A stretch of 64,000 bases of DNA from assembly GCF_029510815.1 (NCBI RefSeq), contig NZ_CP120360.1, forward strand, positions 3,286,001 to 3,350,000, read 5' to 3'. The translations under genes were made by a program, and so were the position numbers. This document shows positions 28,246-37,013 of this stretch, one piece after another (position 1 is the stretch's first letter; every line of letters starts with the position of its first letter). This DNA comes from Janibacter sp. DB-40. Lineage in GTDB: Bacteria > Actinomycetota > Actinomycetes > Actinomycetales > Dermatophilaceae. Under the pieces are notes generated by a model. The model was not told the DNA's origin. It searched no databases and was given only the letters and a program-made list of their open reading frames with translations.

Positions 28246-29933
28246 GGCTCCATCACCACCCCTTCGGTGACCGTCAGTTGTTGGGGCAGCCCAGGGACAT
28301 CGAACGACGCCGGGATGTCCATGCGCACGGTGACCCTGGCGTCGTGGGCAGCGACATCGACGCCCGAGCCAAAGGGCTGCGGTACCGCATCACGCGCCTC
28401 GGTCCTGGCATCGTGCTCGTTGCCGGTGATGGCCCACTCCCGGGTGGCGGCTGAACTCGCATGACCGGTGTAGATGAAGGTCAGACCGGTCACCGCGACC
28501 TGCCAGCCGATCACGGCGAGCAGGAGAGCGATCGGGATCATCGCGGCATTCTCCAGGGCAACGGCTCCACGCTCGCGGATTCCCGGCTCCATCGCTCGAG
28601 GCGGTGCAGGGGACGTTGCCGGTGAGGGGACCGTCTCAGCCGCGGGCTCCTGTGTCACGATGCTGTCTCCGGGCGCCGCTGTGGCGGCATCGGCCGACGC
28701 CTCCCCCTGCTGCCTCCTGGGGTCCTTTCGTCGACGACGGCCCTCCGGCTTCGTCGACGAAGGCGCCGGAGAGGACGTGTGGCCGCTGTCCGCCAGGCCC
28801 AGGTCGGACCGGATCGCACGGATCAGGCGCCACCACCCCGACTCCGTGACCGATCGCGGGTCGCGATCGTTGATGGCCTGCTCAAGGACCCGGGGGCTCA
28901 GGGGGATCGTCGTGTCGAGGACGCTCGCGGTGGTCAGCTTCTGCACCGCCGAGCTGGGGAAGAGACTGCCCTTGTCGACCTGGTTGACGAGGATCATGCA
29001 AGAGGCCTCGTCAGTGACGCCGAGTGCCTCCCACGCCTGCATCCGCTTGCGCATCGCCCGCACGGCGAGGACATCCGCAGTGGTCACGACGAGCGTCATG
29101 CCAGCTGCTTCGACGACTGTCGCCTGGGTTGGTGAGACGTGTCCACCGCCGTCGACGACGACGAGGTCGAAGTCCCGGCGCAGCATCTCGATGATGGCCC
29201 GCAGCGCGTCGGGAGTGACGTACTCCGCCTCCCGCACATCCACCGGCGCGAGCATCATGAACAGCCCCGTCTCGTGGTGGACCAGGGCATCTCGCACCGT
29301 CTGCGTCGTCATGTCGTCCGACACCCGGGCGACGTTCGCGATCGACACCGACTGCCGGACCTCGAGGAGTGCACTGACGTCACCCTTCTCCACGTCCGCG
29401 TCGATCACGCAGACGCGCGCGTCCGGATGGTCCATGAGGTGATCGAGGGCCATGTGGGTGGCGACGGTCGTCGTACCGACGCCCCCCTTCGCCCCGACCA
29501 CGGCCACCACCTTGCCCCGGCGACTGGTGGTGACCTCCATGCCCTCCAGCACGGAGCGCATCGAATTGGACCACCCGACCGCCGTGTCGAGGTGGGTGGC
29601 GACGTCCTCGTAGGCGAACGGATAGCCGATCACCCCACGAGCGCCGGCAGCCATGGCCTGGATGGTCTTCTCAGGGGTCCGCAGCGCCGAGATGACCAGG
29701 ACGGACGTCCCGGGAGACCGGCGGCTCATCTCCCCCACGATGACGCTCGTGGGCTGTGGGCCGAGGTTCTCGTCGACGAGTGCGACCATCGGGTTGGCCC
29801 GGCGCGTGCGTTCCAGGAGTGCCTCGGTGGTCTCCAGGATCGCCTCGACCTGGTAGTCGCCCTGCTCGTCGAGGATGCCGGAAAGGTCGGACGCAAGATT
29901 CGAGTCCGGTGTTCCGATGATGACGCTGGTCAT
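28242..29933 (-). CDS. CpaE/TadZ-like ATPase fused to a TadE-like pseudopilin
   Basis: 563 residues in one frame. 1-120: receiver-like domain (VALVDENLG). 140-375: MinD/ParA-type ATPase, deviant Walker A VVGAKGGVGTTT (146-157), DADVEKGDVSALL and DLVVVDGGGHVS; CpaE/TadZ proteins place the Tad system at the pole. 380-450: Pro/Ala/Ser linker. 451-563: a complete TadE-like unit with the class III signal GIRERG/AVALE (cleavage after Gly456, Glu461), one membrane helix and an exported domain. These are normally separate proteins. Coding is continuous, with no sign of a missed stop. Confidence 0.88.
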   Translation of the reverse strand: MTSVIIGTPDSNLASDLSGILDEQGDYQVEAILETTEALLERTRRANPMVALVDENLGPQPTSVIVGEMSRRSPGTSVLVISALRTPEKTIQAMAAGARGVIGYPFAYEDVATHLDTAVGWSNSMRSVLEGMEVTTSRRGKVVAVVGAKGGVGTTTVATHMALDHLMDHPDARVCVIDADVEKGDVSALLEVRQSVSIANVARVSDDMTTQTVRDALVHHETGLFMMLAPVDVREAEYVTPDALRAIIEMLRRDFDLVVVDGGGHVSPTQATVVEAAGMTLVVTTADVLAVRAMRKRMQAWEALGVTDEASCMILVNQVDKGSLFPSSAVQKLTTASVLDTTIPLSPRVLEQAINDRDPRSVTESGWWRLIRAIRSDLGLADSGHTSSPAPSSTKPEGRRRRKDPRRQQGEASADAATAAPGDSIVTQEPAAETVPSPATSPAPPRAMEPGIRERGAVALENAAMIPIALLLAVIGWQVAVTGLTFIYTGHASSAATREWAITGNEHDARTEARDAVPQPFGSGVDVAAHDARVTVRMDIPASFDVPGLPQQLTVTEGVVMEP

Positions 29934-30661
29934 TGGTTCTCCCCTTCGGTCACGGCCTTGCCTCCGAGATCACCGGCATCGAACTCCTCCACGTCACTCT
30001 CTCGATCGACACCGACATCACTGGGCAGTGCCACCAGACGCACCTCGCTCGCGAAGGCAGCTGCGTAGGTCACGGCCATGGTCTTCTCCGGCGACAACGC
30101 CAGGGTGACGGGGATGACCTCCTGCTCGGTCAGTCCCCCTTGGCTCTCCTTGGTGACCGTCTGCTTCCCCGCGATGGAGACGACGCGCACGTCCTTGTCG
30201 ACCATCTTCACGCTCGCCGGGAGCCCGGGCACCTCGCCGAACACCGCGACGATGTCGACGCGGTCTCCGGGTCGCACCCGCCCGGCGACACCGGTCACCG
30301 CGTTGACGTTGATGGCGATCTCACGCTCGTCCCGGTCGAGGCTGGAGCTGGGGATGAGCATGTCCGAGCTGACGGTGCTCCCGGAGTTGACCCGGAATCC
30401 GATCCGTCGACCCTGCAGGTCGCTCATGCTCAGCACGGAGGATTCCGCAGCCCACCGGGCTGGCACCTCGACGGGCTCGATGTTGTTGGCGCTGAGTGGC
30501 GTGTAGGGCTCGATGGCCTCCGTGGCCCGGTAGACCGTCACTCGCGACCCCACCTGGCTGTTCACCGACGCCACATAACCCGTGACGACGAAGAAGGTGG
30601 CGATGGCGACGAGCGCGGCGATGATGATCATCACCAGTCCTCGGCGTTGGCGGGGGTTCAC
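29930..30661 (-). CDS. cpaB: Flp pilus assembly protein CpaB/RcpC
   Basis: 243 residues. N-terminal membrane helix (RGLVMIIIAALVAIATFFVV), a SAF-type domain (about 38-105: VYRATEAIEPYTPLSANNIE, GFRVNSGSTVSSDMLIP) and an RcpC-like domain with VRPGDRVDIVAVFG and VALPSDVG. Works on the outer face of the membrane in pilus assembly. GTG/ATG overlaps on both sides. Confidence 0.9.
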   Translation of the reverse strand: MNPRQRRGLVMIIIAALVAIATFFVVTGYVASVNSQVGSRVTVYRATEAIEPYTPLSANNIEPVEVPARWAAESSVLSMSDLQGRRIGFRVNSGSTVSSDMLIPSSSLDRDEREIAINVNAVTGVAGRVRPGDRVDIVAVFGEVPGLPASVKMVDKDVRVVSIAGKQTVTKESQGGLTEQEVIPVTLALSPEKTMAVTYAAAFASEVRLVALPSDVGVDRESDVEEFDAGDLGGKAVTEGENQ

Positions 30662-31443
30662 GCGGTCTCCTGGGAGTCATCGTCGAGTCGGGCACGGCAG
30701 AAGGGGCACACTTGGCCGGACACGGTGAGTGAGCAGAGGGGGCAGGTCTGGGTGGACAGGGCGTCATCACGACCGAGACGCACGTATTCGACCCCGGAGG
30801 ACCCGTAGCGCGTGGCGGTCGAACCCACCGGAGGCAGCGTGTTCCACTCCGGACCGAAGACCTCGGTGAGGACCTCCGTACCCATGCGGTCGTCCGTCTC
30901 CTCGCTGACGAGATGTCCGGCATGCTCCGCGACCGCTTCGCGGGCCTTGGCAGAGGCGACCACCAGGGGCTCCGGGGTCATCGTCGCGATGTAACCGCGT
31001 CCTCCCGGCAACATCGAGCGCAGGTGCTGCGCGAACCTCGGCTGCGGAGCCCGCAGCCTGTGGACCCTGCGCAACCACACACCTGCGTCGGTCGTCGCGA
31101 GCATCGACTGCAGCTGGGCGACCACCTCCGTCGACTCGACCCGGCTCTCCAAGGCAGTCATCCCACACGCCGCCAGTGCCAGGAGGGAGACCTCCCGCTC
31201 GAGCACGCTGAAGGCGATGTGCGGGTACTGTCCGGCGGCGATGGTCGTCTGCAACTTGGCGTGCGACAGCGTCTCGGGTCGTGTCAGGACGACGACGTGC
31301 GTGGCTGACAAGCCATCGCTCCAGTGGCTCAGCGCGACCGGGTCGTGCGCACCGACGATGACGAGTGGGACGTCCTCCCGCACCCACGTGCGGACCGACT
31401 CCTCTGACTGCGTCCCGTCGACGACGGCGACCGCGAGTCGCAT
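30658..31443 (-). CDS. zinc-ribbon protein at the head of the Tad operon, function unknown
   Basis: 261 residues, no signal or membrane segment. The first half looks like an alpha/beta nucleotide-like fold (LAVAVVDGTQSEESVRTWV, VPLVIVGAHDPVALSHWSDG, HVVVLTRPETLSHAKLQT). The end carries a compact zinc ribbon, CPLCSLTVSGQVCPFC near residues 235-250. Not recognised. As the first gene of the Tad operon, coupled to cpaB by ATGA, it may be a regulator or assembly factor specific to this Tad lineage. Confidence 0.75.
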   Translation of the reverse strand: MRLAVAVVDGTQSEESVRTWVREDVPLVIVGAHDPVALSHWSDGLSATHVVVLTRPETLSHAKLQTTIAAGQYPHIAFSVLEREVSLLALAACGMTALESRVESTEVVAQLQSMLATTDAGVWLRRVHRLRAPQPRFAQHLRSMLPGGRGYIATMTPEPLVVASAKAREAVAEHAGHLVSEETDDRMGTEVLTEVFGPEWNTLPPVGSTATRYGSSGVEYVRLGRDDALSTQTCPLCSLTVSGQVCPFCRARLDDDSQETA

Positions 31444-31505
31444 ACAACCCCCTGATCACACTGAAGGACCGTCTGGCGCCTGCTCGCCGCACGGAACCCT
31501 TCGAA

Positions 31506-31533
31506 ATGGTAGAGGATGTGCGGGATATGACAA
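31506..31533 (-). promoter_or_regulatory. candidate Tad operon promoter
   Basis: Minus strand: -35 TTGTCA (31528-31533), 16-base spacer, -10 TACCAT (31506-31511), about 60 bases before the first Tad gene. This promoter has no GGGCCC boxes, unlike flp. Confidence 0.5.
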
Positions 31534-31555
31534 CTTGAAGGGGGAATACTCGACC

Positions 31556-32119
31556 ATGGCGAGACGACGGACCGCCCGTCGACGCACGAGCCTGGACCGT
31601 GCGCACCGCACGGGAGTGGCCGTGAGTTCCGCGCTCCTGCTGACAGCGCTGGTTGCCATCGGTGTCGGGTCGTACGCATGGCAGCTGGACCGCAACCCGC
31701 CGACCCGCGTAAGCGGTAGCAGCGCGATCGGTCTCGGTCAGACGCCGCTCTTCGACCCTGGCGTCACGCTCTTCGTCCACGAGGGCGACCTCGAGGACGA
31801 CTTTCGAGCGAGCCGATGGAGCTGCGCGCTGTCGACTGCGGATGGGAGACGCGATCTGCGCACCCCCGGCGACGTCGAGCGCACGGGAACGCGGGTGCAG
31901 GATGGCCAGGCGCTCGTCCCCGCACTCGTCATCGGCGAGACCTCGCGATCGGATCGATTGTCGTGCCCCGACCTGCCGGCAGACGTGGTGGCTTGGTCGC
32001 TGCCAACCGAAGCGGGCTATCCGCGCATCCCCATGGCGCTCGTCGTGGGTGGCGTCGCACTCGCTGGCGTGAGCGCTCTCAGCCATCCTCGGTCCCGAGG
32101 GCTGGCCCGCTTCGTCTGA
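31556..32119 (+). CDS. two-helix membrane protein, unknown
   Basis: 187 residues from ATG 31556, RBS GAAGGGGG. Very basic N-terminus (ARRRTARRRTSLDRAHRTG), a membrane helix at about 23-45, an exported domain of about 100 residues with two cysteines (SRWSCALST, SDRLSCPDL), and a second helix near the end (IPMALVVGGVALAGVSAL). Family not recognised. It is divergent from the Tad operon and shares its intergenic region, so a link to pilus function is possible. Confidence 0.65.
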   Translation: MARRRTARRRTSLDRAHRTGVAVSSALLLTALVAIGVGSYAWQLDRNPPTRVSGSSAIGLGQTPLFDPGVTLFVHEGDLEDDFRASRWSCALSTADGRRDLRTPGDVERTGTRVQDGQALVPALVIGETSRSDRLSCPDLPADVVAWSLPTEAGYPRIPMALVVGGVALAGVSALSHPRSRGLARFV

Positions 32120-32188
32120 CCCGACATCCGGGCCGGCGACCGGGTAGCGTCACCAGCGCACGGGGGAGACATCAGCGAAGGGAGCCCG

Positions 32189-32602
32189 ATGCGGACGCTC
32201 AGCCCCACCCTCCTCAAGACCGCTCTGGCCGTCGGCGGCGTGGCCCTCGTGGCGGTCGTGATCGTGGCCGTCATCCTCGCCGGGCGGGACTCGGGTGAGT
32301 CCGAGCTCCTCGCGGACTCGATGGCGGGACAGGACACCCAGGTGCAGGTGGGCGAAGGAACGGCCATGGTGTGGGTCTCCAGCTCCGGGTCGGGCGATCC
32401 GCGTCCCGGTGGTGAGCCCGACCCCGGGCTGTGCAGCGTCACCGGACAAGGGATGCCGTCCCTCGCCGACCCCGACACGACGGACACGACCACCATCGGC
32501 GAGACGACCCTCTACCCGGTTGCCCAGGTGGAGGACTACACGGCCCCCATGAAGGTCGTCTGCTCCGGCGGGAGCATCGACCACGTCTACGTCATGCGCT
32601 GA
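32189..32602 (+). CDS. membrane-anchored exported protein, unknown
   Basis: 137 residues, RBS GAAGGGAGC before ATG 32189. One N-terminal helix (ALAVGGVALVAVVIVAVILA), then an exported domain with two cysteines (GLCSVTG, KVVCSGGSIDHVYVM) that could pair. Not recognised. It follows the two-helix protein by 69 bases on the same strand and converges on the module A operon. Confidence 0.65.
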   Translation: MRTLSPTLLKTALAVGGVALVAVVIVAVILAGRDSGESELLADSMAGQDTQVQVGEGTAMVWVSSSGSGDPRPGGEPDPGLCSVTGQGMPSLADPDTTDTTTIGETTLYPVAQVEDYTAPMKVVCSGGSIDHVYVMR

Positions 32603-32669
32603 CGCTCGTCAGGTGCACACCCGGTCAGCACACGACGGCGCAGCCAGCCCACGACAGGCCCCGCCACTC

Positions 32670-33023
32670 TCAGCGGTCGACCCCGCGCACCCTCGCGAGC
32701 CAGATCGTCGGCGCGGCCGCGCCGAGCAGCGCAGCGGCGAGCTGGGCGAGCCAGTCAGGCGAGGCCATCGAGTTGTAGGGCAGGTACAACAAGCCCAAGA
32801 GGATGCACGTGACGACGGCGCTGACCATCGTGGACGGTGCGAACCACGCACTCGCGGCCCCGACCGCGAGGCCGATCACGACCGCCCCGACGATGAAGTG
32901 GATCCGGATGGCCGTCACGTCGGCACCCGCCCAACCGGCGGTCAGCATGACCGCGGACAGCGCGAGGAATGCGGCGATCGCGGCCGCGACGACCGCGGCG
33001 ATGATCCTTACGGCGCGCTTCAC
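32670..33023 (-). CDS. module A small membrane protein
   Basis: 117 residues with four hydrophobic segments. The middle segment VVIGLAVGAASAWFAPST matches the module C protein (VVIGAASAWVARR) and more loosely module D (GGALAAWSRPED). Last gene of module A, coupled to the lipoprotein gene by ATGA. Function unknown; its repeated place after the lipoprotein suggests a working partnership. Confidence 0.7.
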   Translation of the reverse strand: MKRAVRIIAAVVAAAIAAFLALSAVMLTAGWAGADVTAIRIHFIVGAVVIGLAVGAASAWFAPSTMVSAVVTCILLGLLYLPYNSMASPDWLAQLAAALLGAAAPTIWLARVRGVDR

Positions 33024-33583
33024 GACTGCTCATTCGCATCCGGCACCGGCTCGTCCGAGTGCTGGTACCGCAGGGTGTCCACGACATGGCTGATCAGCGC
33101 CTTGTCCACCTCGGTCCCACCGATGGTCACCGCCACCGACGCCGAGGGCTGGCGCTGCGAGGCGATGATCCACGCCCCTTGCGCCGTCTCGCCACCATCC
33201 TCGTAGGTGAAGGTCTGCAGCAGGGCGGTGTCAGCCCCCTCCACCGTGATGTCCCGACCCTCACCCGGCTGGTACCCGTCCAGTTTCATCGTGGCGGGAA
33301 ACTGGAGTGAGCCGATCGCCCCGGCAGCCGTCCGGGAGTCGTCGAAGGGATCGGCCACCTGGATGCCGGCGCCATCGGTCTCGGCAGCCAGCACCCACTT
33401 CTCGCCGGAGCCCTCCCCCTTCGTCCACTCCTGCGGGTACTCCACCGTGACCCGCTCGCCCTCGAGCTGCTTCCACCCGTCGCTGGGTGCGTCGCTCGAG
33501 CAGGCCGACAGGGCCGTCGTCCCCACGAGGGCCGCCACCGCGATCGCCGCCCCCGTCCGCGGACGATGTCCCGTCCTGGTCAT
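33020..33583 (-). CDS. module A lipoprotein (GWKQLEG family)
   Basis: 187 residues from ATG 33583, RBS AAGGAGAGTC. The signal sequence ends in the lipobox LSAC (Cys near 28). The mature part starts GWKQLEGERVTVEYPQEW and includes VADPFDDSR, EGADTALLQTFTYEDGGETA and QGAWIIASQRQPSASVAVTI. The module C lipoprotein is clearly homologous (GWKQLEGDRLSLEVPEEF, GADSALIQTFTYADGGDTA), and D more distantly. The shape resembles LpqN/DUF1795-type lipoproteins, without proof. Follows the pilin-like gene. Confidence 0.8.
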   Translation of the reverse strand: MTRTGHRPRTGAAIAVAALVGTTALSACSSDAPSDGWKQLEGERVTVEYPQEWTKGEGSGEKWVLAAETDGAGIQVADPFDDSRTAAGAIGSLQFPATMKLDGYQPGEGRDITVEGADTALLQTFTYEDGGETAQGAWIIASQRQPSASVAVTIGGTEVDKALISHVVDTLRYQHSDEPVPDANEQS

Positions 33584-33597
33584 GACTCTCCTTGGTC

Positions 33598-35052
33598 TCA
33601 TGAGATGCAGTCCGAGTAGGGAACCATCGAACGCGCTCCGCCGCTCGGTGCTCCAAGGTACGCGGCATACACCGCCTCCGCCTCACTGGTGTTGGCCGAG
33701 AAGTCGAACCCGAGCTTGACGCCGAGCGCGACCTCAGCCGCGAGGCCGGAGGTGCTGGTCACCCCTTCGCTGGTGACCGCAGACACATTGGCCTGCTCGT
33801 GCATCAGCTGGCTGAAGGGATCCGCCCCGGGATGAGCAGGGTTGACGGCACTCATCGGGATCGCGCCCGGCCACTCGTAACCATCGCCACCGAGCCACTC
33901 CTCGACGACTGCCGCGTCCTGCGCGTACCCGGGAGCCTCCGGGTCCAAGGTGAGCCTGGTTGTCGTCACCGTGGCCGTCGTCTCCTCGTGCGAGGTGAAG
34001 AACGAGCCCTTGGTCCCGGAACCACTCTCCCCGGCGAGGCCGACCCCGCCGTTGATCGCCCCGTCGTTGGTGGACACGACGGCGATCTCGGTGATCTGGC
34101 CCTCGGCGTTCTGGGTCACCGCCATGCTCATCCCCGCCGTATCACCCAATCCCAGGTCCGCCGCCCAGATGTCCGACGAGACATCCGGGTTGATGGACAT
34201 GTCCACGGTGTAGGTCTTCGTGTCGTCCTCCATGGACTCCGTCCCGTGGGTGTCCAGAGTTCGAGTCCACGTGGCGTCCGCATCGATGGACCCGGCGATG
34301 ACCTGCGCATCGAGACTCGGACCGCTGCCGTCCTCGGTGGCCGACACAGAGAGACCGAGCTGCGCATCGAACCCACCGGTCACCCCCATGTCGACCGTCG
34401 TCGAATCCGGCTCGGGGAGCGGCTCCAACGGATCGATGACATCCGCCACCACGGCTCCCCGTGGGTTCCATCTGCGGTTCGCGTCGCGGAAACGGTGCTC
34501 GTCCAACGCCTCCTCGAACTCCTTCGCCTGCTCTTCAGCACCGTCACCCGAGAAGGTCCAGGTGTCGCCGACGCCGAAGGTGACGCCACCCCCGAAGTTG
34601 ACCTCGGCGCCGAGGTCAGTGCCTCCCCCGGCTTCGAAATCGGCACCGACGGACCCCGAAGCCCCGATCGTGCTTCCTCGTGTGGCCGTCAGGGTGATGG
34701 TTCCATCGCTCATGACCGTGCGCATCAGGCCGGCGTCGTCCCCGACGTCGAAGAAGGCAATGGAGACGGTGGAGTTGACCTGCTCGCCCGTCTGTGACAC
34801 CTGGCAGACCGGTGGCGCGAAGTCCTCGTCGGTGGGTTGTCCGGCATCCTCCTCCCCTTCGCCCTCCGACCCACACGAGAGGTCGGTCCGCAGGATCGAG
34901 CCCACCGCATCGCACACGGCGGCTCGGACGTTCGCACCCTGGGGGCTGATCGCGAGGACGATCGCCCCCACGAGAACCGCGGTCACCACGACGACGCCGA
35001 CGTACTCGGCCGAGCTGGCACCGCGCTCCCGGCGACGGGCGCGCTCACTCAT
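33598..35052 (-). CDS. module A large protein with Flp-pilin-type leader
   Basis: 484 residues. The leader SERARRRERG is followed by ASSAEYVGVVVVTAVLVGAI: a class III signal (cleavage after Gly11, Glu and Tyr at +5/+6) just like the Flp pilin. Then come a short Cys-containing segment (AAVCDAVGSIL, DLSCGSEGE) and a beta-rich acidic domain of about 400 residues (TLTATRGSTIGASG, VNFGGGVTFGVGDTWTF, PFSQLMHEQANVSAVTSEGV), ending near a Cys. Homologous to modules C and D along its length. Not a known family to me. Function unknown; probably surface or pilus-associated. Confidence 0.8.
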   Translation of the reverse strand: MSERARRRERGASSAEYVGVVVVTAVLVGAIVLAISPQGANVRAAVCDAVGSILRTDLSCGSEGEGEEDAGQPTDEDFAPPVCQVSQTGEQVNSTVSIAFFDVGDDAGLMRTVMSDGTITLTATRGSTIGASGSVGADFEAGGGTDLGAEVNFGGGVTFGVGDTWTFSGDGAEEQAKEFEEALDEHRFRDANRRWNPRGAVVADVIDPLEPLPEPDSTTVDMGVTGGFDAQLGLSVSATEDGSGPSLDAQVIAGSIDADATWTRTLDTHGTESMEDDTKTYTVDMSINPDVSSDIWAADLGLGDTAGMSMAVTQNAEGQITEIAVVSTNDGAINGGVGLAGESGSGTKGSFFTSHEETTATVTTTRLTLDPEAPGYAQDAAVVEEWLGGDGYEWPGAIPMSAVNPAHPGADPFSQLMHEQANVSAVTSEGVTSTSGLAAEVALGVKLGFDFSANTSEAEAVYAAYLGAPSGGARSMVPYSDCIS

Positions 35053-36134
35053 GGGTACTCCGGCTCCCTGATCTGGTCTTCGACGAGCTCCGCCATCGCG
35101 GCGTGCCCCTGGGCGTTGGGGTGGAAACTGCCGGGGTCGACGAGCGAGAGCCCTGGGCCACCCCAGTTGAGGTCGTTGATCCACGGGTCGTCGGACCCGA
35201 TGCCGTGGCCACGGAAGGCCTCCGTCGGATCGATGAACTCCACCCCGGCCTCACGGGCGGCCTCCCGGAGCATGTCATTGAGCTCACCTGCCTGCTCGTT
35301 CATCCACTCCTGGTCCTCGGCGAAGAGCAGGTTGCTGACGCTGTCCCGGGGCTCCTGCTCGAAGAGCTCCGGGTAACCGACGATGACGACCCGGGCGTTG
35401 CGGGCCTGCTCCTGGATCTCGTCATACGTGTCCACGAGCTCCTCGTGCATGGTGTCCAGGCGCTCGTCGATCCGGTCCGCATGCGTGTCCTGGCACGAGT
35501 CGAGCATGGGGATCCCGCTCTCCCCGTTGATGACGCAATCCTTGACGACATCGGCGAAGCCGAGGTCGTTGCCACCGATCGACATCGTGACGAGCGAGAC
35601 GTCGTCGTCGAGGTCGTCCAGCTGCGGGTTCTCGTGGTCGTTGCTGTCGTTGTCGTCGGTCAGGTCGTCCTGGGTCGCGCCCGAGCACGCGGCGAAGGTG
35701 GACCCCCCTTCGAAGGTGATGCCCGTCCCCTCACGCTGGATGACGTTGGAGTACGCGTTGCCCGAGCGGTGGCACCGGTTGCGCTCGTCGTCACCCCAGT
35801 TGTCCCGGTCCCACTCGTCACCGTGGTCGTAGTCGGTGTCCGGGTCGTAGTCCCCCGCACCCTCACCGGAGGCGTAGCTGTCGCCCAGGGCGACGTACTC
35901 CCCCCACGTGGCCCGCTGCAACGGGGTCGCGGTCGAGCCCTTCGGCGGACACGAGCCCTGGTCGAGGATCCGGCAGACAGCATTCCCCACCGCTGTCTGC
36001 AGCTGCGCCCCGCTGATACCGGCGACGACACCCGCGACGACCATCGCCGCGACGACGATCAGACCCACCCGCTCGAGGGCGGCGGCCCCCTGCTCCGCCG
36101 TCCTCGAGCGGTACCCCCGCGACCGCACGATCAC
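35049..36134 (-). CDS. SGNH/GDSL esterase with Flp-pilin-type leader
   Basis: 361 residues from GTG 36134, overlapping the upstream stop as GTGA. The leader YRSRTAEQG is followed by AAALERVGLIVVAAMVVAGV (class III cleavage after Gly16, Glu at +5), then AVCRILDQGSC as in the pilin-like proteins. The rest is an SGNH hydrolase: GDSYASGEG (Ser86), NRCHRSGNAYSN, SIGGNDLGF (Asn189) and DPGSFHPNAQGH (Asp333/His338). All catalytic blocks are intact, and several Cys could form disulfides as in secreted SEST-like esterases. An enzyme held by a pilin leader is unusual. Confidence 0.88.
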   Translation of the reverse strand: MIVRSRGYRSRTAEQGAAALERVGLIVVAAMVVAGVVAGISGAQLQTAVGNAVCRILDQGSCPPKGSTATPLQRATWGEYVALGDSYASGEGAGDYDPDTDYDHGDEWDRDNWGDDERNRCHRSGNAYSNVIQREGTGITFEGGSTFAACSGATQDDLTDDNDSNDHENPQLDDLDDDVSLVTMSIGGNDLGFADVVKDCVINGESGIPMLDSCQDTHADRIDERLDTMHEELVDTYDEIQEQARNARVVIVGYPELFEQEPRDSVSNLLFAEDQEWMNEQAGELNDMLREAAREAGVEFIDPTEAFRGHGIGSDDPWINDLNWGGPGLSLVDPGSFHPNAQGHAAMAELVEDQIREPEYP

Positions 36135-36823
36135 TCCGTCCGGTCGAAGGCCCCGACGGCGTCCTCGAGGACCTGCGGGTCGGGGTGGCCCTTGAGCGCA
36201 TAGGAGGTGAGCGCGATCAGGGCATGGTCGTCGCTCATGAGGACCATGTCTGTGGTCGGCCCGGCTCCGGTGGTCGCCGTCTGGCGCCACGCCACGGCGT
36301 TGGCCGGCAGTCCCTTGACCTCCACGGGCTCGACGTCGAAGCGCACGGTCGGACTGTCGGCCCTGTTGCCCTTGGTCTCGTACGACGTACACCCGGGAAG
36401 AGATGCCTTCAGGTCGCGGACCACTGCCGCCGGCGTCGTGGCATCGGAGTGGATGCGCACGTGCTGGGCGAGGAAGGGGCCCAGACCCCCCTGCGAGAAC
36501 CGGATGGCACCACCGTCGACCGGCTTCTGCGGCTCGATGTCGACCCCGCACACGAGCTGCTTGAATCCCGGGCCGGGTGGTTCGCTGTCCCGCCACGTCC
36601 CGGGGAGGTCCTTGCTGGCGATGAATCGGTCGGCCACCGGACGGTCGTCCTGGCTGCTGGCGGGTGACGACACCTCTGACGCGGCGGGCGCACTGCCGGC
36701 TTCCTCGGGCGCGGGCTCGTCCCCGCACGCACTCAGGCCGAGCACGAGCGCACCCACCGCCACCAGGGCAACACGTCGTACTCCGGGCACCGCTCGTGCC
36801 CTGCTGGTGGCTGAGAGGCCCAT
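36131..36823 (-). CDS. module A leading lipoprotein
   Basis: 230 residues from ATG 36823, RBS GAAGGAGAG. The signal sequence ends in the lipobox LSAC, then an Ala/Glu/Ser linker and a domain with DRFIASKDLPGTWRDSEPPG, QLVCGVDIEPQKP and WRQTATTGAGPTTDMVLMSD. The paired cysteines may bond. It lies first in the module A operon, behind the boxed promoter. Overall shape is that of PknH-sensor or LpqN-like lipoproteins; I cannot assign it. Confidence 0.7.
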   Translation of the reverse strand: MGLSATSRARAVPGVRRVALVAVGALVLGLSACGDEPAPEEAGSAPAASEVSSPASSQDDRPVADRFIASKDLPGTWRDSEPPGPGFKQLVCGVDIEPQKPVDGGAIRFSQGGLGPFLAQHVRIHSDATTPAAVVRDLKASLPGCTSYETKGNRADSPTVRFDVEPVEVKGLPANAVAWRQTATTGAGPTTDMVLMSDDHALIALTSYALKGHPDPQVLEDAVGAFDRTE

Positions 36824-36873
36824 GTCATCGCTCTCCTTCGATCCCGGGCGACCCCGGTAGTGCGTCCAGATCG

Positions 36874-36952
36874 AAGGTAGAAGGGCACGAACCGCCTGCA
36901 CAGGGCGCTGGGGCCCGGTTGTGGGCCCCGCTCGCGGTGGGACCACGGGCCC
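36874..36952 (-). promoter_or_regulatory. module A promoter with GGGCCC boxes
   Basis: Minus strand -10 TACCTT (36874-36879). Boxes: GGGCCC at 36911, 36923 and 36947, GGTCCC at 36939 and a weak GCGCCC at 36903. Spacings 8, 12, 16, 8; the nearest box starts 29 bases from the -10. Same layout as the flp promoter. The 5' leader would be about 44 bases. Confidence 0.6.
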
Positions 36953-37013
36953 ACGACAGCCCGGGCGAAGGGGGGCGCGCCCCCGTCAGCACCCCTGCGG
37001 GAGGCGGTACTGG

